This document shows positions 49,101-60,900 of a DNA stretch of 64,000 nucleotides, one piece after another. The notes beneath the pieces are model-generated. The model had not been told where the DNA came from and did not search any database. It saw only the letters and a list, made by a program, of their open reading frames with translations. The position numbers and the translations under genes are program-made. Positions within the stretch are counted from its first letter, which is position 1. Each line of letters starts with the position of its first letter. The stretch is from Arenicola marina (Eukaryota; Annelida; Polychaeta; Arenicolidae), in the NCBI GenBank assembly GCA_964019135.1, contig OZ025258.1:9939961-10003960 (forward strand). Reading direction: 5' to 3'.

Positions 49101-52100
49101 GGAAATTGATTAAGAATGTAAATAGCATTAACACGACTGCTCATGAGATTCCTGTGGAAGAATGGTATAACCATTTTAGAGATTTGTTAAATATAGAAGA
49201 TAACGTCGATGAGGACTTCAAGGCATATATTGATGAGTCATTAGTCAGTCACCACCAGAACTGTAGCGCTTGTGAGAATGGTATCGAAGAGACTGTGAAA
49301 TAATGAAAGATGAAATAATAGGGGTTGTGTCAGAACTGCCTGGCGCGAAATCACCAGGAATAGATGGCTAGATGTACGAAGTTTATCGTTACGGGATTGA
49401 TACGCTAATTGATCCGCTTCATCAGCTATTTAATCTTATTTTGTCAACTGGCAAGTTCCCTGAAAAGTGGGCGCAGGGGCTTATAAGCCCAATTCATAAG
49501 AATGGCCCGAAGAATAATGTCAATAATTATAGAGGTATTACATTACTTTGAACAATCGGTAAAGTGCTCACAGAAATATTAAATAATAGACTTATGCATT
49601 ACGTTGAAGAGAATAGTAAAATCGGTGAAGAGCAAGCAGCTTATAGAAAACATAGGTCAACCGCTGACCATATCTTTACTTTATATGCACTGGGTCAAAA
49701 GTACTTATCTAAAAAAGGAGGTAGACTTTACGTCGCATGTATTGATTTTAGCAAGGCGTTCGAATCGATCCCCCACATGCATTTATGGTTTAGGCTAATC
49801 CAAAGGGGAATTCATGGTAAATTCCTGGACGTTCTGCGAAATATGTATTCACAGGCGAGGTCGTGTGGGAGGGACTGTCTGAGTTTTTCAATTGCGTAAC
49901 TGGCACCAGACAGGGGTGTATGATCAGTCCTGTTTTATTTATTATATATCTTGATGAACTGATTCGAATGTGTGAAACAGCAGGATGCGTAGGTATATAT
50001 ATTGATGAAGCATGTCCTAGCATTATTAAACTTGCATATGCCGACGATATAGCATCGGTCAACGATACAGTCGGAAGGCTCCAGAAACAACTTAATGTCC
50101 TTGAACAGTTCTGTAACCGGCATGGTATGAAGATTAACTTAACTAAAACTAAGATCATTGTCTTCCGTAATGGTGGCAAACTCAGAAGAAATGAAAAATG
50201 GTATATAAATGGAAAACAAATTGAAGTTGTAACGTACTATAAATACCTTGGTTTATTATTTTCATCAAGCCTTAAATGGTCCGTCCCATTGAAAACTCTG
50301 AGTCAGCAAGGAAGCAAAGCTGCCTTGTTTCTCCGTCGCATCCGAGAAAAGTACGACTTACCTGTAGCTATTTTGTGGGAGTTATTCGACAAACTAGTTG
50401 TACCAATTCGACTGTACGGAGCCGAAATCCGGGGGTTTACTCACAGGGAAGAAATAGTAAGGGTGCAAACGAGATTTTGCAAAAGTGTACTCGGAGTGTC
50501 GTCGAAAACATCTAATGTAGCAGCGATCGGCGAATGTGGTCGGCTGCCAATGAGCGTTTATTATATGATAAAATGTATCAAGTACTGGCTACGAATTGTG
50601 TTAGATTATGATAGATCGAGATATCCGAAGAGTTGCTACAATATGTTGTCCAATTTAGACCAGGCAGGCAGAACCACATGGGTGACGCATGTGAAGAATT
50701 TATTATTGCGCAATGGATTTGGTCTGGTGTGGTGTGCCAAAGTGTGGGAGATACGAACAGTTTTATATCTGAATTGAAAGCCTGACTGTCTGATATTGCA
50801 AAGCAAACTTGGATAGAAGAGTCTCAAGCTTTAACAAAGTTAGATACTTATTGTGAAATTAAATCATTATTAGAACCAGAAATGTATTTACATGAAATAA
50901 ACCACAGGCGACACAGGATAGCCCTTGCCAAGCTGCGTTGTAGTAATCATAGACTTGCTGTCGAGAGAGAGAGGGGTCAGAAGGAACGAAGCCAAAGATT
51001 TTGTTTACACTGTAAGAGTAAGGGAATCGATATATTGGAAGATGAATACCACTTTGTGATGATATGCGGGTTATATAAAGAACTCCGCATAAAATATTTA
51101 CCTAGCTTTAACTTTCCAAGCAAAGTAAAATTTATTACACTTATGCGCTCCAAGAATACTGTATTCTTGAATAACCTAGGTGCATTCTGCTACCATGCAG
51201 CAAAATTACACTGTCTAAGTAGCGTGCAACTTATTATGTAAATGTTTATATATGTTCCATGGGCCCGTGGCCCGAAAGTGCAATAAAGACACACATTCAT
51301 TCTGGTACCGTTCCGGATAAATTCACACGATTGTGATTAATTAGTGGCCACATTTCTTTCGAACTATGTTTTCGACTTCGATCGTAGTCAATGGAGCAAA
51401 GCGCTTTAAACTTTGACCCTGTGTTATTTCGAAATATTTTTCAAAATATTTTTTCGCGTAACTGTTTCGCCCATTTTGATTTAACGACAAATGGAATGTC
51501 TATATATTTTTAATTCTGTATCGAAAATGCAAAATTTAACCTAAACAACGCTCTAAAACATTTTGCGACCCCAGCACTGTTAAGGTCAACCGTGACGTTG
51601 ACGGTTACGTGGGACAGTGGTGATGTGAGGAACGAGCTCCCTCCGCTGGCAGTGTGCACTGAACCCTGTACCTTGATGTTGACAATGTGCCCGTCGTCCA
51701 CGCCTGTCCCCCTCCCCCTCCCCTCCCTCCTACCCTGTACCTGTTGATGTTGACAATGTGCCCGTCGTCCACGCCTGCCTCACGCATGCTGCGGAAGGCT
51801 TCCCGGCTGCACAGCGTGGGGCCCAACACGTTAATCTGTGACGGAAGACAAACACCAGATATAACACTCTGGTCAAACGGGGCAGCATGTGTACATAGCA
51901 GATACATAAAGTGAAGTATATCTTGCACACTCAACGCTCTAGATTAGTCACACTGCACATGATATGAGCGCCGCACATCTCCGTTATACATAAAAACAGT
52001 TGAGTGATTACTTTACAGTGATTTTAAACATTACTTGTGTTGCCAGCGGAATGTTCTTTTTCTATAATGTGAGCACCCACATGTCATAAATATAAACAGT

Positions 52101-53613
52101 GCAGTGACTATTTTACATTGACTTCATACACTACTTATCATGCACGGCGTATGCAACTGTATTATCGCCCATCGAGCATCAGGTAGTGACCGACTGGTGC
52201 TGCCATCTACGCGTATACTTGGGGAATCCTACACCACACCCATCCCCTCATTGAATGTCATACCGTTTGTAATTTTTACGTAACCTTTTTAAATATTTAC
52301 TTAACCTTTTGCAATATTACCTAACCACCCTTGTTGGTTGTATATTCAAAACACTGTAACCACTTTTGGTCATATCGCGTCAATGGGAGATGGAAGTGGC
52401 TCAAACCATCGATCCACGTGCCGTTAGGCTCTCAGGTGGCCAGAGCATTCAAGGGGAGCGCTCTAACCCACTGAGCTATCGAGGCGGCCCTTAACAACCC
52501 TGGGGCTGCCATACAGGTGGCGGAAAATAGACCAACCTCGAGCATCTCCCGCCACTGACTAGTGCTGCCCTCTAGCAGAGACGCGGCGTGGGCCACCCCG
52601 GCGTTGTTGACGCAGAGCGACACGGGACCATGCTGCTCCCGGATTTGTCGAAACAGGGTCATGACGTCATCCTCTTTGCTGACGTCACAGGGGTAAGCCA
52701 CCAATCGGCCGTCATTTTGCGTGTCCTTCAATTGGCTGGCCAGACGCTGATGAAGACCAAACAAATCTTACGCCATAGTTAAATACATTTTTGAATTATG
52801 AACAGAACTTTATTATTTCGCTTCAAGGCCTCGGGCCCATAGTACACAAACATGTTAAATTTAAGCCGATCTGCAGTAATACTGTTATGATACATAGCAT
52901 GACGTTTGAAGGCATAGAAAACAAATGCTGCTAATCTCTGTTGCACATCGCTGTTCTCGGTGGACATTAAGGTTCTGAAAGCATACTGACCACCTATTTG
53001 ACAACAGCGTATTATTCGTACTCGGCTGTCGTGGCACAGAGGACACGAGTTTATAAAGTGCGATTTATTCTCGACAATTTCTTTCGAGCTTGAGAAACAG
53101 TATTTACTATTTTTTAACAGCCAAATGATGGTTGGAATTATATGTCTACCCGTTGACGATTTCGAGTGGGCTGCGCCATGCAGTGTGTTCTATAAACACA
53201 TGTCCAAGGCCGTTGTTGGCTTAATGGCTCTGTGTCACAGTAGAATGTACGAAGATAATCTGGGACAAACGACGCCTGTTAGATTGTCCGATACCTACGC
53301 GGCCGGGTGGTCGTACAGTGACGTTATCTAGGTCACGTATCGGCAGGCTGGACAATGTCAATGTATTCACCCTGACCTGGACACCATTATACCCACCTGC
53401 AGCCGGAAATCAATACTGAACTAATGAAACCGATACCAGGAGGTTCGTTCTGTTGTATGACATCGATTTTGTTGTTATTACCTGTATCTGTTCGATGTTC
53501 CTTGAGCATCCGATGACTGTCATACCCTGGTTAACCAGCGTCTCCGATATGGCCGCTCCGATACCCGCGGAGGCGCCCGTCACCAAGGCAACGCGACCCA
53601 TCCAGCGCTGCAT
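43187..53613 (-). CDS. DHRS11-like: DHRS11-like short-chain dehydrogenase/reductase, copy B, seven exons
   Basis: Exons in transcript order are 53613-53482, 52746-52537, 51835-51741, 47307-47178, 46467-46378, 43846-43781 and 43267-43187. Sizes and phases are identical to gene A, giving 267 residues plus TAG. The TGASAGIG, NNAG, split Ser146 (AG|C), YCATK and ISPG motifs are all present, so the enzyme looks functional. Compared with A there are 14 replacements; exons 3 and 6 encode identical peptides. Five of the 14 fall in the 14 residues between Ser146 and Tyr161, so substrate preference may differ. The role (NADP(H)-dependent carbonyl/hydroxysteroid reduction) is taken from the DHRS11 family. 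Intron 3 is 4.4 kb and contains a broken LINE. Intron 2 holds a SINE, intron 1 a LINE tail, and intron 5 a 2.2-kb 9-bp repeat. Expression of either copy cannot be judged from sequence. Confidence 0.92.
44096..46362 (-). repeat. 9-bp minisatellite filling intron 5 of gene B
   Basis: About 230 units of GTGACTGAR with GATGACTGA and GTGATTGAG variants. It is three times the length of the array in gene A. A short non-repeat interruption lies at 45,978-46,030. Plus-strand frames read (TEV)n-like peptides over about 1.8 kb. They are antisense to the gene and are a by-product of the 9-bp period. Confidence 0.95.
46540..46862 (-). repeat. About 64-bp tandem repeat in intron 4 of gene B
   Basis: Five copies containing CACGCGTGGGGTACAGATAC and GCGTATGACGAGGCGTGCGG. 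Gene A has a single copy (28,625-28,672), so the expansion is specific to B. Confidence 0.92.
47328..47480 (-). repeat. 19-bp minisatellite in intron 3 of gene B
   Basis: About eight copies of GACAGAGGTCACCACCTCA directly upstream, in transcript sense, of exon 4. Homologous to 29,162-29,515. Confidence 0.93.
47640..51295 (+). mobile_element. Non-LTR retrotransposon (LINE), inactive, in intron 3 of gene B
   Basis: A nearly full-length LINE in antisense to gene B. Order: apurinic-type endonuclease, linker, reverse transcriptase, C-terminal Cys/His region, then a short 3' UTR with AATAAA (about 51,281) and a GGGCC-CGT-GGCCC hairpin (51,263-51,275). Gene A lacks it. The left junction is near 47,630. 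About 350 bases to its right are also absent from gene A, so the exact 3' junction is unsure. The clade (CR1/RTE-like) is not resolved. Confidence 0.9.
47746..51241 (+). pseudogene. LINE endonuclease-reverse transcriptase reading frame, broken
   Basis: 47,746-48,792 encodes the endonuclease domain: LAETW, GGVTVFI, GDFNGRTGE, SVVDYM and SDHFP mark its active-site blocks. 48,770-49,303 continues in another frame with a basic linker. The RT region 49,310-49,899 holds IDFSKAFES (first catalytic Asp) but has a TAG after GIDG and a TGA after ITLL. After a further frameshift, 49,863-50,777 carries TRQG and the YADD box. 50,882-51,241 is the C-terminal segment with a CLHC...H...C pattern. At least three frameshifts and two in-frame stops mean it is dead. 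Confidence 0.9.
51664..51740 (-). repeat. Duplicated exon 3/intron 3 junction (gene B)
   Basis: One extra copy of the exon 3 end plus donor follows the real donor at 51,741, with its own junction at about 51,673. Gene A has five extra copies. The extra copy has lost two bases, so its donor reads AAG|GTACAGG rather than CAG|GTACAGG. Confidence 0.85.
52322..52501 (-). mobile_element. tRNA-derived SINE, copy 4 (internally deleted), intron 2 of gene B
   Basis: The body is 52,332-52,491, with flanking TAACCACCCT (52,322-52,331) and TAACAACCCT (52,492-52,501). The tRNA-like head is at the right. About 100 bases of the body are missing compared with the 34,528 copy. I do not see it in gene A. It ends about 45 bases from the exon 2 donor. 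Confidence 0.85.
52790..53140 (-). mobile_element. 5'-truncated LINE 3' end, intron 1 of gene B
   Basis: On the minus strand a C-terminal LINE-like frame (53,050-52,779; AAFVFYAFKRHAMYHNS) ends in a short UTR with GGGCC-CGA-GGCCT and AATAAA, comparable to the 3' end of the LINE at 51,2xx. Flanks share a TTGAATTATG / GGAATTATATG word. Gene A goes straight through this point near 31,545. It belongs to a related but different LINE family. Confidence 0.7.
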
Positions 53614-53746
53614 CTTGTCACTGGTTTCTTAGTCCCTTGTCGTCCTGGAGACATTGATCAACATTATGCGACGATTTAACCCAATTTCTCTCAAAATCCT
53701 AAGCCAATCAAACAAGAACCCGGATTCGACCTCTGAATCTCATCCA

Positions 53747-53770
53747 ATAATAATAATAATAACAATAATG
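53747..53770. repeat. (ATA)n microsatellite, interrupted
   Basis: Short tract homologous to 32,163-32,195. Confidence 0.9.
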
Positions 53771-53789
53771 CTGCATTTCACTTTTTCAT

Positions 53790-54230
53790 TTCACCATAAC
53801 CAGGTGTAGCCTGAAATGATCCGATGTAGTGCATATCTCACGGAAATGACCGGATGTAGCCGATATGTAGCTCATACCTCACAGCGGTGACCACATGATG
53901 TATCCCATATCTCACAGAGTGGGACAGGTGTAGCCCATATCTCGCGGGAATGGCCAGACACAGCCCTTACCTAACTGATGCGACCAATTGTATCCCATAC
54001 CTCACGCAGTTGGCCACATGTAGCCAATAACTCAAGTTTTGGGACATGTCTAGCCCATATCTCACAGAGTGGGGCAGGTGTAGCCCATATCTCACAGAGT
54101 GGGGCAGGTGTAGCCCATATCTCACGGAGATTACCAGACGTACCCCTTACCTCGCTGATGCGACAAATTGTGTTCCATATCTCGCAGAGTGAGATAGGTG
54201 TATTCCATATCTCATAGAGTGAGAAAGTGG
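53790..54230. repeat. Minisatellite, about 30-34 bp, upstream of gene B
   Basis: Units built on AGCCCATATCTCACAGAGTG with GGGGCAGGTGT linkers. It is homologous to 32,210-32,545 but has a different set of expanded units. Confidence 0.85.
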
Positions 54231-54290
54231 GGATCGAGCGGTGGAGTCGTTATTCATATAGTCCACTGCTATAGTGAAGCACAGGTACAG

Positions 54291-55080
54291 CACGACATTT
54301 CACCCCACGTAGCCCTGGCAACGAGCGCCAGCATGCCCGCCCCATCCGTATGATAATGGTTGACAGCCCATACAGGCAAGTCCACCATGGAGCTTACCTA
54401 CTTGTAACAGCGACAGGAATATCAAAAATGTAGATATTACAAAACCAGGCGGGGATCCGCACACAGCAAAGGTAACTAAAATGCAGGAAGGTGCCAGACA
54501 ATCAGATGGTGGTTCCATCTACCACTTTTCTGTGGCATTGCAAGCCGTGTCCGCTTGCCGGACGTCAGGGGTGGCTGAAATCTAATTCATTAAAGCCGTT
54601 ATTCACACTTGCTTTGGCCGATATCTTCGTTAACATTTGAAAATAGATTGTCACATGAAGGAAACAATGAATTAATTGATTGGGTCTCTGGGTCCTGCAT
54701 CCTGTCTGTAAATTTTCGGAGCGCTCGCTCAAATTTTAACGAAGATATCGGCCAAACCAATCGTGAACGGCATTAATGAATTTGACTGCCTAGCTAACAT
54801 ACACGGGCGAGAAACTGCCGCGTGGAGACTTTGTCCGCAGCCATCCGAGAGAACAGTTTTTATGGTAATGGTGACTCCAGTATCGGAATGGAATGTTTGT
54901 GTTTTAGGCCACTTTTGTGCACATACAGGCTAAATTGGGCCAAGGAACCTCCCGAGACGATGAAGGATGAAGGAATGACTCCAGTATCGGCCCAGAGTGC
55001 GCGGCGCATCTTCACGCGACACGACACGTACGGAGGGCGCGATATGAACAGCAGTCCCTTTTAGGTTGGTTAGTGGCCCA
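54291..55080. other. Upstream region of gene B, homologous to 33,655-34,860
   Basis: Non-coding. Shares CGATATCTTCGT, GAACGGCATTAATGAATTTGACT and TACGGAGGGCGCGATA blocks with unit A. It retains the empty sites of the 965-bp insertion and of SINE copy 3. Confidence 0.7.
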
Positions 55081-55089
55081 CAGAAAGTG

Positions 55090-55250
55090 GGGAGGTAGGG
55101 AGGCGGGGGGGGGGGGCAGGGCGTGCGAGCGAGGGAATGGGAGGGGGTGGGGCGTGGGGCGTGAGAGGGAGGGAATCAGAGGAGGGGGGCAGGGCATGGG
55201 AGGGAACGGAAGGGGGGGCGTGGGAGCGAGGCAATGGGAGGGGCTGTTTT
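55090..55250. repeat. Short form of the 31-bp GC-rich minisatellite
   Basis: About five units, including GTGCGAGCGAGGGAATGGGA. It marks the unexpanded state of the 1.6-kb array at 34,875-36,480. Confidence 0.88.
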
Positions 55251-55691
55251 GTATAACTTTGTATTGCTTACTACATATGTAACATCTATAGAAATCCGAG
55301 TGTCTTGGGCCAGAACAGAGAGGAAGTAATCAACAGGAACTATCAATCTGAAGGTATGCAGGAGCAGATGCGGGATGTCCAGGGGATTTCCAAGGGAAGA
55401 CCGTTCCGGGCAGATCTAAAATACAGTTGGTGGGGGTGTGGGTGATTACCCCCCCCCCCCACCCTCTGCTCCTTCCACCTCCCACCCTGGATCCGCGGCG
55501 TTATACGTATTCCAACTCAGCAGAATAAATCGAAACAGCATCTCCTCCACCCAAGGCGGTGAAATGCGCAACTCATTTGCTGATATGCGCCACTTGGATC
55601 TCGCCCTGTTTAACGACTAACATATGAACATTGCAGCTGATCGGCCATCAGAACCTGTTACCTTTCCTATACTGAGTTCACAATGACTTAC

Positions 55692-55830
55692 CTGAGATGT
55701 TGAAACAGCTAGCATGCCATTTAACCACGAGAGTTGACAGCAGCCTGTGTCGTGGAGAACTGGCCGGGCCCGAGCGGTGCACAGTGCACCTGTGCCCAGC
55801 AGTCTGTCTGTATGGGTGAGTGAACACAAA
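55692..55830 (-). other. Candidate non-coding 5' exon of gene B
   Basis: Homologous to 37,107-37,260. The donor CATCTCAG|GTAAGTCATTG is at 55,691. Gene B exon 1 also has an upstream acceptor (CTCCAG|GACGACAAGG) 31 bases before its ATG. The 5' edge given is arbitrary. Confidence 0.35.
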
Positions 55831-56079
55831 CAGCTGACTGACGCCGCAAGTTACATCCCACCTACTTAGTGCGCAGAGTTGATAGTAAATAGGGTAAATG
55901 GGCGCTGGTCGCAGGGGGGGTAGGGGGTGCCGACATGCACCCCTGGAGGGGAGGTGGTTTGCGGGATGGGGTGGCCGGGGGGTCTGATGACAGGGGTGCG
56001 ACAGGGGTGGAGGGGCAGCGCGGCAGAGGTTAGAGAGGAGCGGGGTCTGACAGGTATGGAAGGGGATGGGGGCCAAAAT

Positions 56080-57326
56080 TCTAAGTCCTTATTACCTTGT
56101 GCTTCATTCGTAACTCTTCATTCTTGATGCGTTATTGTTCATTGGGTCGGCGTATTTCTTAAGTCTTGGTGCTAAATCCCTATTTCCTTTGCTAGATTTG
56201 TAATGCTTGATTCTTAATGCTATATTGTTAATTCGTTGGGCGTATTTCTCAATTCTTAAATTTGAAGTTCTAAATGTCAAGTCGTTAAACATTAATTTCA
56301 GGTGATACATTCTTAATACAGTATGTTCGACACACGTTTTGGGGTGTTTTGTTTTGAAGTCGGTCTTGCTTCAGACCTGTCAACATGGTAAAATCGTCTG
56401 CAATAGGGCTGTACAGTTATCGCGGGTTCTATTTCCGGTTTAGGTCTTTTGGGGACCAACAAAAAAACACGTGCTCTTAGAACGAGTGCGCATCACGCTG
56501 GTGCCGCCTTGCTGCAACTGCGTGACTCGCGCTCATTGTAGTCAACGTTTTAGTGTTGGGAACCGGCCGGCTGCGCGGTTTGTGCGTGAAAAATCGAGTG
56601 GGTGTGAAACTATTTTTTGTTTGCTTTGGTCCAGGCATGGCTAACTATAAAATCATAATATAATTAAAGATAAGACATTTATCTCTCCATAATGCATGTG
56701 GTCCCTTCGATGAGGCTGTTGGAAGCGTTGTATTTTGAGCCAAATCATCGATGTTACAGTTCTACGGCAAACGGAGCGCCATTGTCCTCACCTGCTCAGT
56801 CCATATAAGGAGCGTTGTTACGTAACTATAGATACCGCGCGCAGACACGCGCGTCATGATGTTTTTTACGTCATACGACATGGAAAACCCCGCGCAGCAC
56901 GTTAGATCGCCTGACACTGACAGTCACTCATGAGACAACCGCATTCTGGTTTATCAACTGCTTAACCGCTCATACATTACATAAATCTACTCGGATGGTT
57001 ATAATTCGGATATGCACATAACTTCAGTGGTTATTTGTGCTTCCAAGGACAGCTTTAGCCGATCTTGTGTTTGAGGCGAGTGAAGGCAAACAACCGGAAG
57101 GTAGGTAGCACGTACAGGCCGTTGATGCTAGGCCTAGGCATTGACGTAGAGCAAAGGTATCCCTGTCTCGTGGGGTCTCGATAAGATCCCGAAGTGACTG
57201 TACAGCCCTATCGTCAATTGGGTCAATCCGCGCCATCTGTCGTCATAACAGGGTTTTCGGCTTAATTTTTTGACGACAGAGGCGATGCGGTAGATGTTGA
57301 AGTCGAACGTCGTGAGAAACTCCCGC
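56080..57326. other. Unit B-specific DNA left of the LTR element
   Basis: No counterpart in unit A. A diverged duplication of about 100 bp is seen at 56,110-56,290 (GGGCGTATTTCT words). The minus-strand frame at 57,328-57,134 (starting MREFLTTFDFNIYRIAS) continues, by position, past the LTR insertion site, but I do not recognise it. Together with 61,748-62,240 it may be an older insertion into which the LTR element jumped. Confidence 0.4.
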
Positions 57327-57331
57327 ATCTG

Positions 57332-57451
57332 TGAAGTGTCTTCTGATATAAACCACGCTTCTCAGATTCTACTGTGAAAACACTTTATTATCGCCCGGAT
57401 TGTACCCGATAATTAGTCTCTTGAAAGAAACCGATAACTCGGGATACTACA
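57332..57451 (-). repeat. 3' LTR of the gypsy element
   Basis: 120 bp, TG...CA, identical to the copy at 61,623-61,742 by direct comparison. Confidence 0.95.
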
Positions 57452-57688
57452 TTTCTCCCCTTCTTTTAAGAGATAAGACCCTTAGCAAAACTAACTAAAC
57501 ACTAGCTGTTATCAGTGAGTTACATAATCGTCTGTTTACTACATCTGCATGCGACTCTTTAACTAACAACTACAGTAGTAATCGTATCCTTGGTCTGCTT
57601 AACTAATAATCCAGTGTGGGGTTATATATGAACAGGTTGCCATTAATGTTTATGGTCCAATGTGGTAGGAGTGTATCGTCTTCCAACG

Positions 57689-57985
57689 CTACACAATATA
57701 GTCTTTTAAGTATAGAGGCTTTCGCCTGTCCCGGATTGGCCTTGGGTCGATTCCTGCGTCTCCACGTGTCTGTGGTTCAGGATTCGGGCCGTCGGATGTA
57801 GTTGTCTCCTCAGACCCCATGCACTCTGCATCGTTCGGCTGTTGGGTCTGGTATTCCTCCTCCCCTGCCTCTGATAGAACTTTCTCCCTCCAATCTGTGG
57901 CATGTGAATCATCAGCATTTTGAATGACAGCGTTCACCAATTTAAAATGGCTTGCATCTCGGTATACATCTCGCCCATCTGTCAC
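57689..57985 (-). pseudogene. Detached C-terminal tail of the gag-pol frame
   Basis: 98 codons ending in RDRRKPLYLKDYIV and a stop, typical of the C-terminus of gypsy polyproteins. It is in a different frame from the main open reading frame because of the 20-bp duplication at 58,015-58,053. Most of the integrase core that should lie between them is absent. Confidence 0.75.
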
Positions 57986-60900
57986 CCTCCTGGCAGCGAT
58001 AGATGATCCATCAATTCTATGAATGATATAAAAATTCTATGAATGATATAAAACAATTTCTCTTTCGTAGTCTTAAACGCAGTAGTGTACGTCGTCTCGA
58101 CCTCGGGGTATCTTGTCCGCTTGTCAACCGCGACTAAGTTGTAGTGACCATCCGGGTATGGTCCTCCAAAGTCTATGGAGATAACCTCCCACGGGTTGTC
58201 TGGTATGGGCGTCATCTTGACCGGTTCTTGCCGGTGTTGTTTTGTGGCCACTTTACACTCGTAGCATTGGTTTAAATGTTCTTCGACCATGTTGTTTAAT
58301 GATGGAAACCAATATTTGTCCCTCAGCATTTGCTTCGTTTTGGTGATTCCAAGGTGCCCCAGACTGTGGGCAGCTTTGATGACTTTCCTTTGCAGAGTCC
58401 TGGGAATAACAATCTGGTTCATTCTAAAGATTAGGTCTTCACAGGAGTACAGTTCATTTCTAATTGAATAGAATGGCATGATGTCAGGATCTCTCCTGTG
58501 ATAATCCCAGTCACCTTTCAGGATTCTCTCCTTTAGCTTCTGAAGTTGCTGGTCCTTCGTTGTCTCTTCCTTGATACGATCCATAACGATGGCATGTTCT
58601 CTCACAACGATTTGTTTGATAATGCATTCTGTGGCATCGTCTTCTGTTTCTGGCAGTGGGTGTCTCGACAGGAAATCCAGTGGATCTTGTTCGTCCTTTC
58701 CTGGTTCATAGACTAGTTCATAGTCCACATCCTGCATGTCCATTACCCACTTCTCGATCCTTGGTGGAAGTTTGGCTGTAGCTTTGTTGAATAGCGGCAG
58801 AAGAGGCTTGTGCGCTGTGATGATCCTGAACCTTGGTGCCCCCAATAGGTACATCTTGAGCCTATCTTTGGCCCATTTGATGGCTAGTGCATCTTTCTCG
58901 GTTTGGCTGTACCTCTTCTCTGTGGGAGTCATCGTCCTGCTGATGAAATGAACCGGCTGCCATCCCTTCCCGCTTGGTTGGAATAGACCGGCTGATAATC
59001 CTTCGTGGTAGCTGGCTTCCACTCGGACCATTATTGCTTTGGCCGGGTTGAAGAAAGCCATAGTGTCTTCGTGAGTGATGCTTTCCTTTAATCTTAAGAA
59101 AGCTTTGTTCTCGTCCCGTCCCCAGTGGAACTTGGTGTCGTTCAAGGTGAGTTTCCTGATAGGTTCTGTGAGAGATGTGTACCTGGGAATAAACTTCGCA
59201 AGGTATCCTGTCATCCCTAAGAAGCTTCTGACCGCTTCTTTCGACTCTGGCTGCTTGCACTGCTGGACAGCCGTGACCTTGTCTGGCGATGGTCTCAATC
59301 CGTCCTTGGTGAATTTACATCCATAGAACTCGATTTCTTCGACTCCGAATCGACACTTCTCTCGGTTGAATGTAATTCCAAAGTCAGTTGCCCGTTGTAG
59401 AACTGCCTCTAGAGTCCTGTTGTGTTCCTCCCTGTTGCGCCCTCCTAGCAGAATATCATCTCGTTGATTGAGGCATAACGGTATGTCGCCAAAAATCCTG
59501 TAAATTGTCTCATCAAACAGATCTTGTGAGGATTTGGCTCCAAAGACCAATCTTTTAGCTCGCATATTGCCCCATGGCGTGCTAAACGTTGCGACCGTTC
59601 TTGATTCTGGATCCAGGAGTAGTTGATGGTACCCCTGGTTCATGTCCAGTTTCGAGAAGATTTGGCACTCATGGAATTTATGCGTGAAATCCTCTATCAC
59701 TGGGCTTGGTGTGATGCGATTTCTTTCCATGCACTTGTTCGGTACTCGCATGTCCAGGCTGGCTCTAATCATCTGCGGTTGCAGCTGATCCTGCGGGACG
59801 TTGCCGAATCTTGGTTTGGGTTGCACCACAAGTGGTGAGCACCACGTGACTGGTTCACCTTGTGGCACTTCTTCGAATATTTCATTCTCAAGGCCTTGCT
59901 GCAGCCATTTCTTTAGAGGGTCCCTCAAGTAATAAGGTACTGGCCTTGGCTTCTGCGCCACTGGCACTGCTTCTGGTTTCATGCTGAATTTGGCATAGAT
60001 GTCCTTATCCCTCTTGTTGTCTCTGATCTTGCCAATGCCTTCAAAGATTTCACAATGTTGGTCAAGAATGCCTTGGATAGTGACGTCTTTCACTGTCCCA
60101 ACTCTTAGGTCTTCACCTTTCAGGCCCAGGTTGTTAGGTTCAGCGAGCGATCCATCTGGCCTGATCTCCAACATCCCCAGGTCTGTGAGGGTTTTTTTGC
60201 TGATGAGTGGTGGGCAGTTAATCCTCCCTCGCACGACGATAATTTTTGCCAGTGCTCCTCTTGTCTCGTTCTGGATAAGTGTCTTGAATTCCCCTTTTAC
60301 CAGCAGCTCCGTTTGCAGTGTGGTGACTTTTACTCTGCTGTCTTCCAATGTGATTCTCTCCCTTGATCTGTTAATGAGTGCCTTAAACTGATGTTCATCC
60401 ATGATGTTCACTTCTGCACCGCTGTCAGGCTCAATTCTCGTCTGGACGTTGCTAATGGTTACGGCTACAGTATTGTCTCTGCCGTTGACTGCCTTTACCT
60501 TTCTCACTTGTTTAAGGTGATTGACAGCTTGCTCGAAGAATTCGTCATCAGAGCTTGCTGTGCTGTCTTGCTCTGTCGTTTTCTTGATGTGCCTTCTCGG
60601 TTGACTTCGCTTCTTGCTGTGCTGCTTCCCCCAGATCTTCTCACGGCCCATGTACGTCTCAGCTTGACACACAGCTGAGAAGTGATTCCATTTCCCACAA
60701 GATCGACACTGCTTTCCATAAGCTGGGCAGTCTTGTCCTCTGGTGTGGGCTCCTGTTAACCCACAATAACTACATGGTGGTAGTTCCTGACCCGGTTTCT
60801 GGAAACTGGTCTTCTGAAATCTTCCTTTCTTCTGTTGTTGGCTCTGCCATTGCCCAATCTTTGACACCTCTCTGTTGTCATGCGTCTTCATGTCTCTCAT

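Noticed and set aside
49564..50777. Reverse transcriptase frames as a domesticated gene
   Set aside because: Frameshifts and in-frame stops lie inside the conserved RT blocks, and the sequence is a LINE insertion antisense in an intron.
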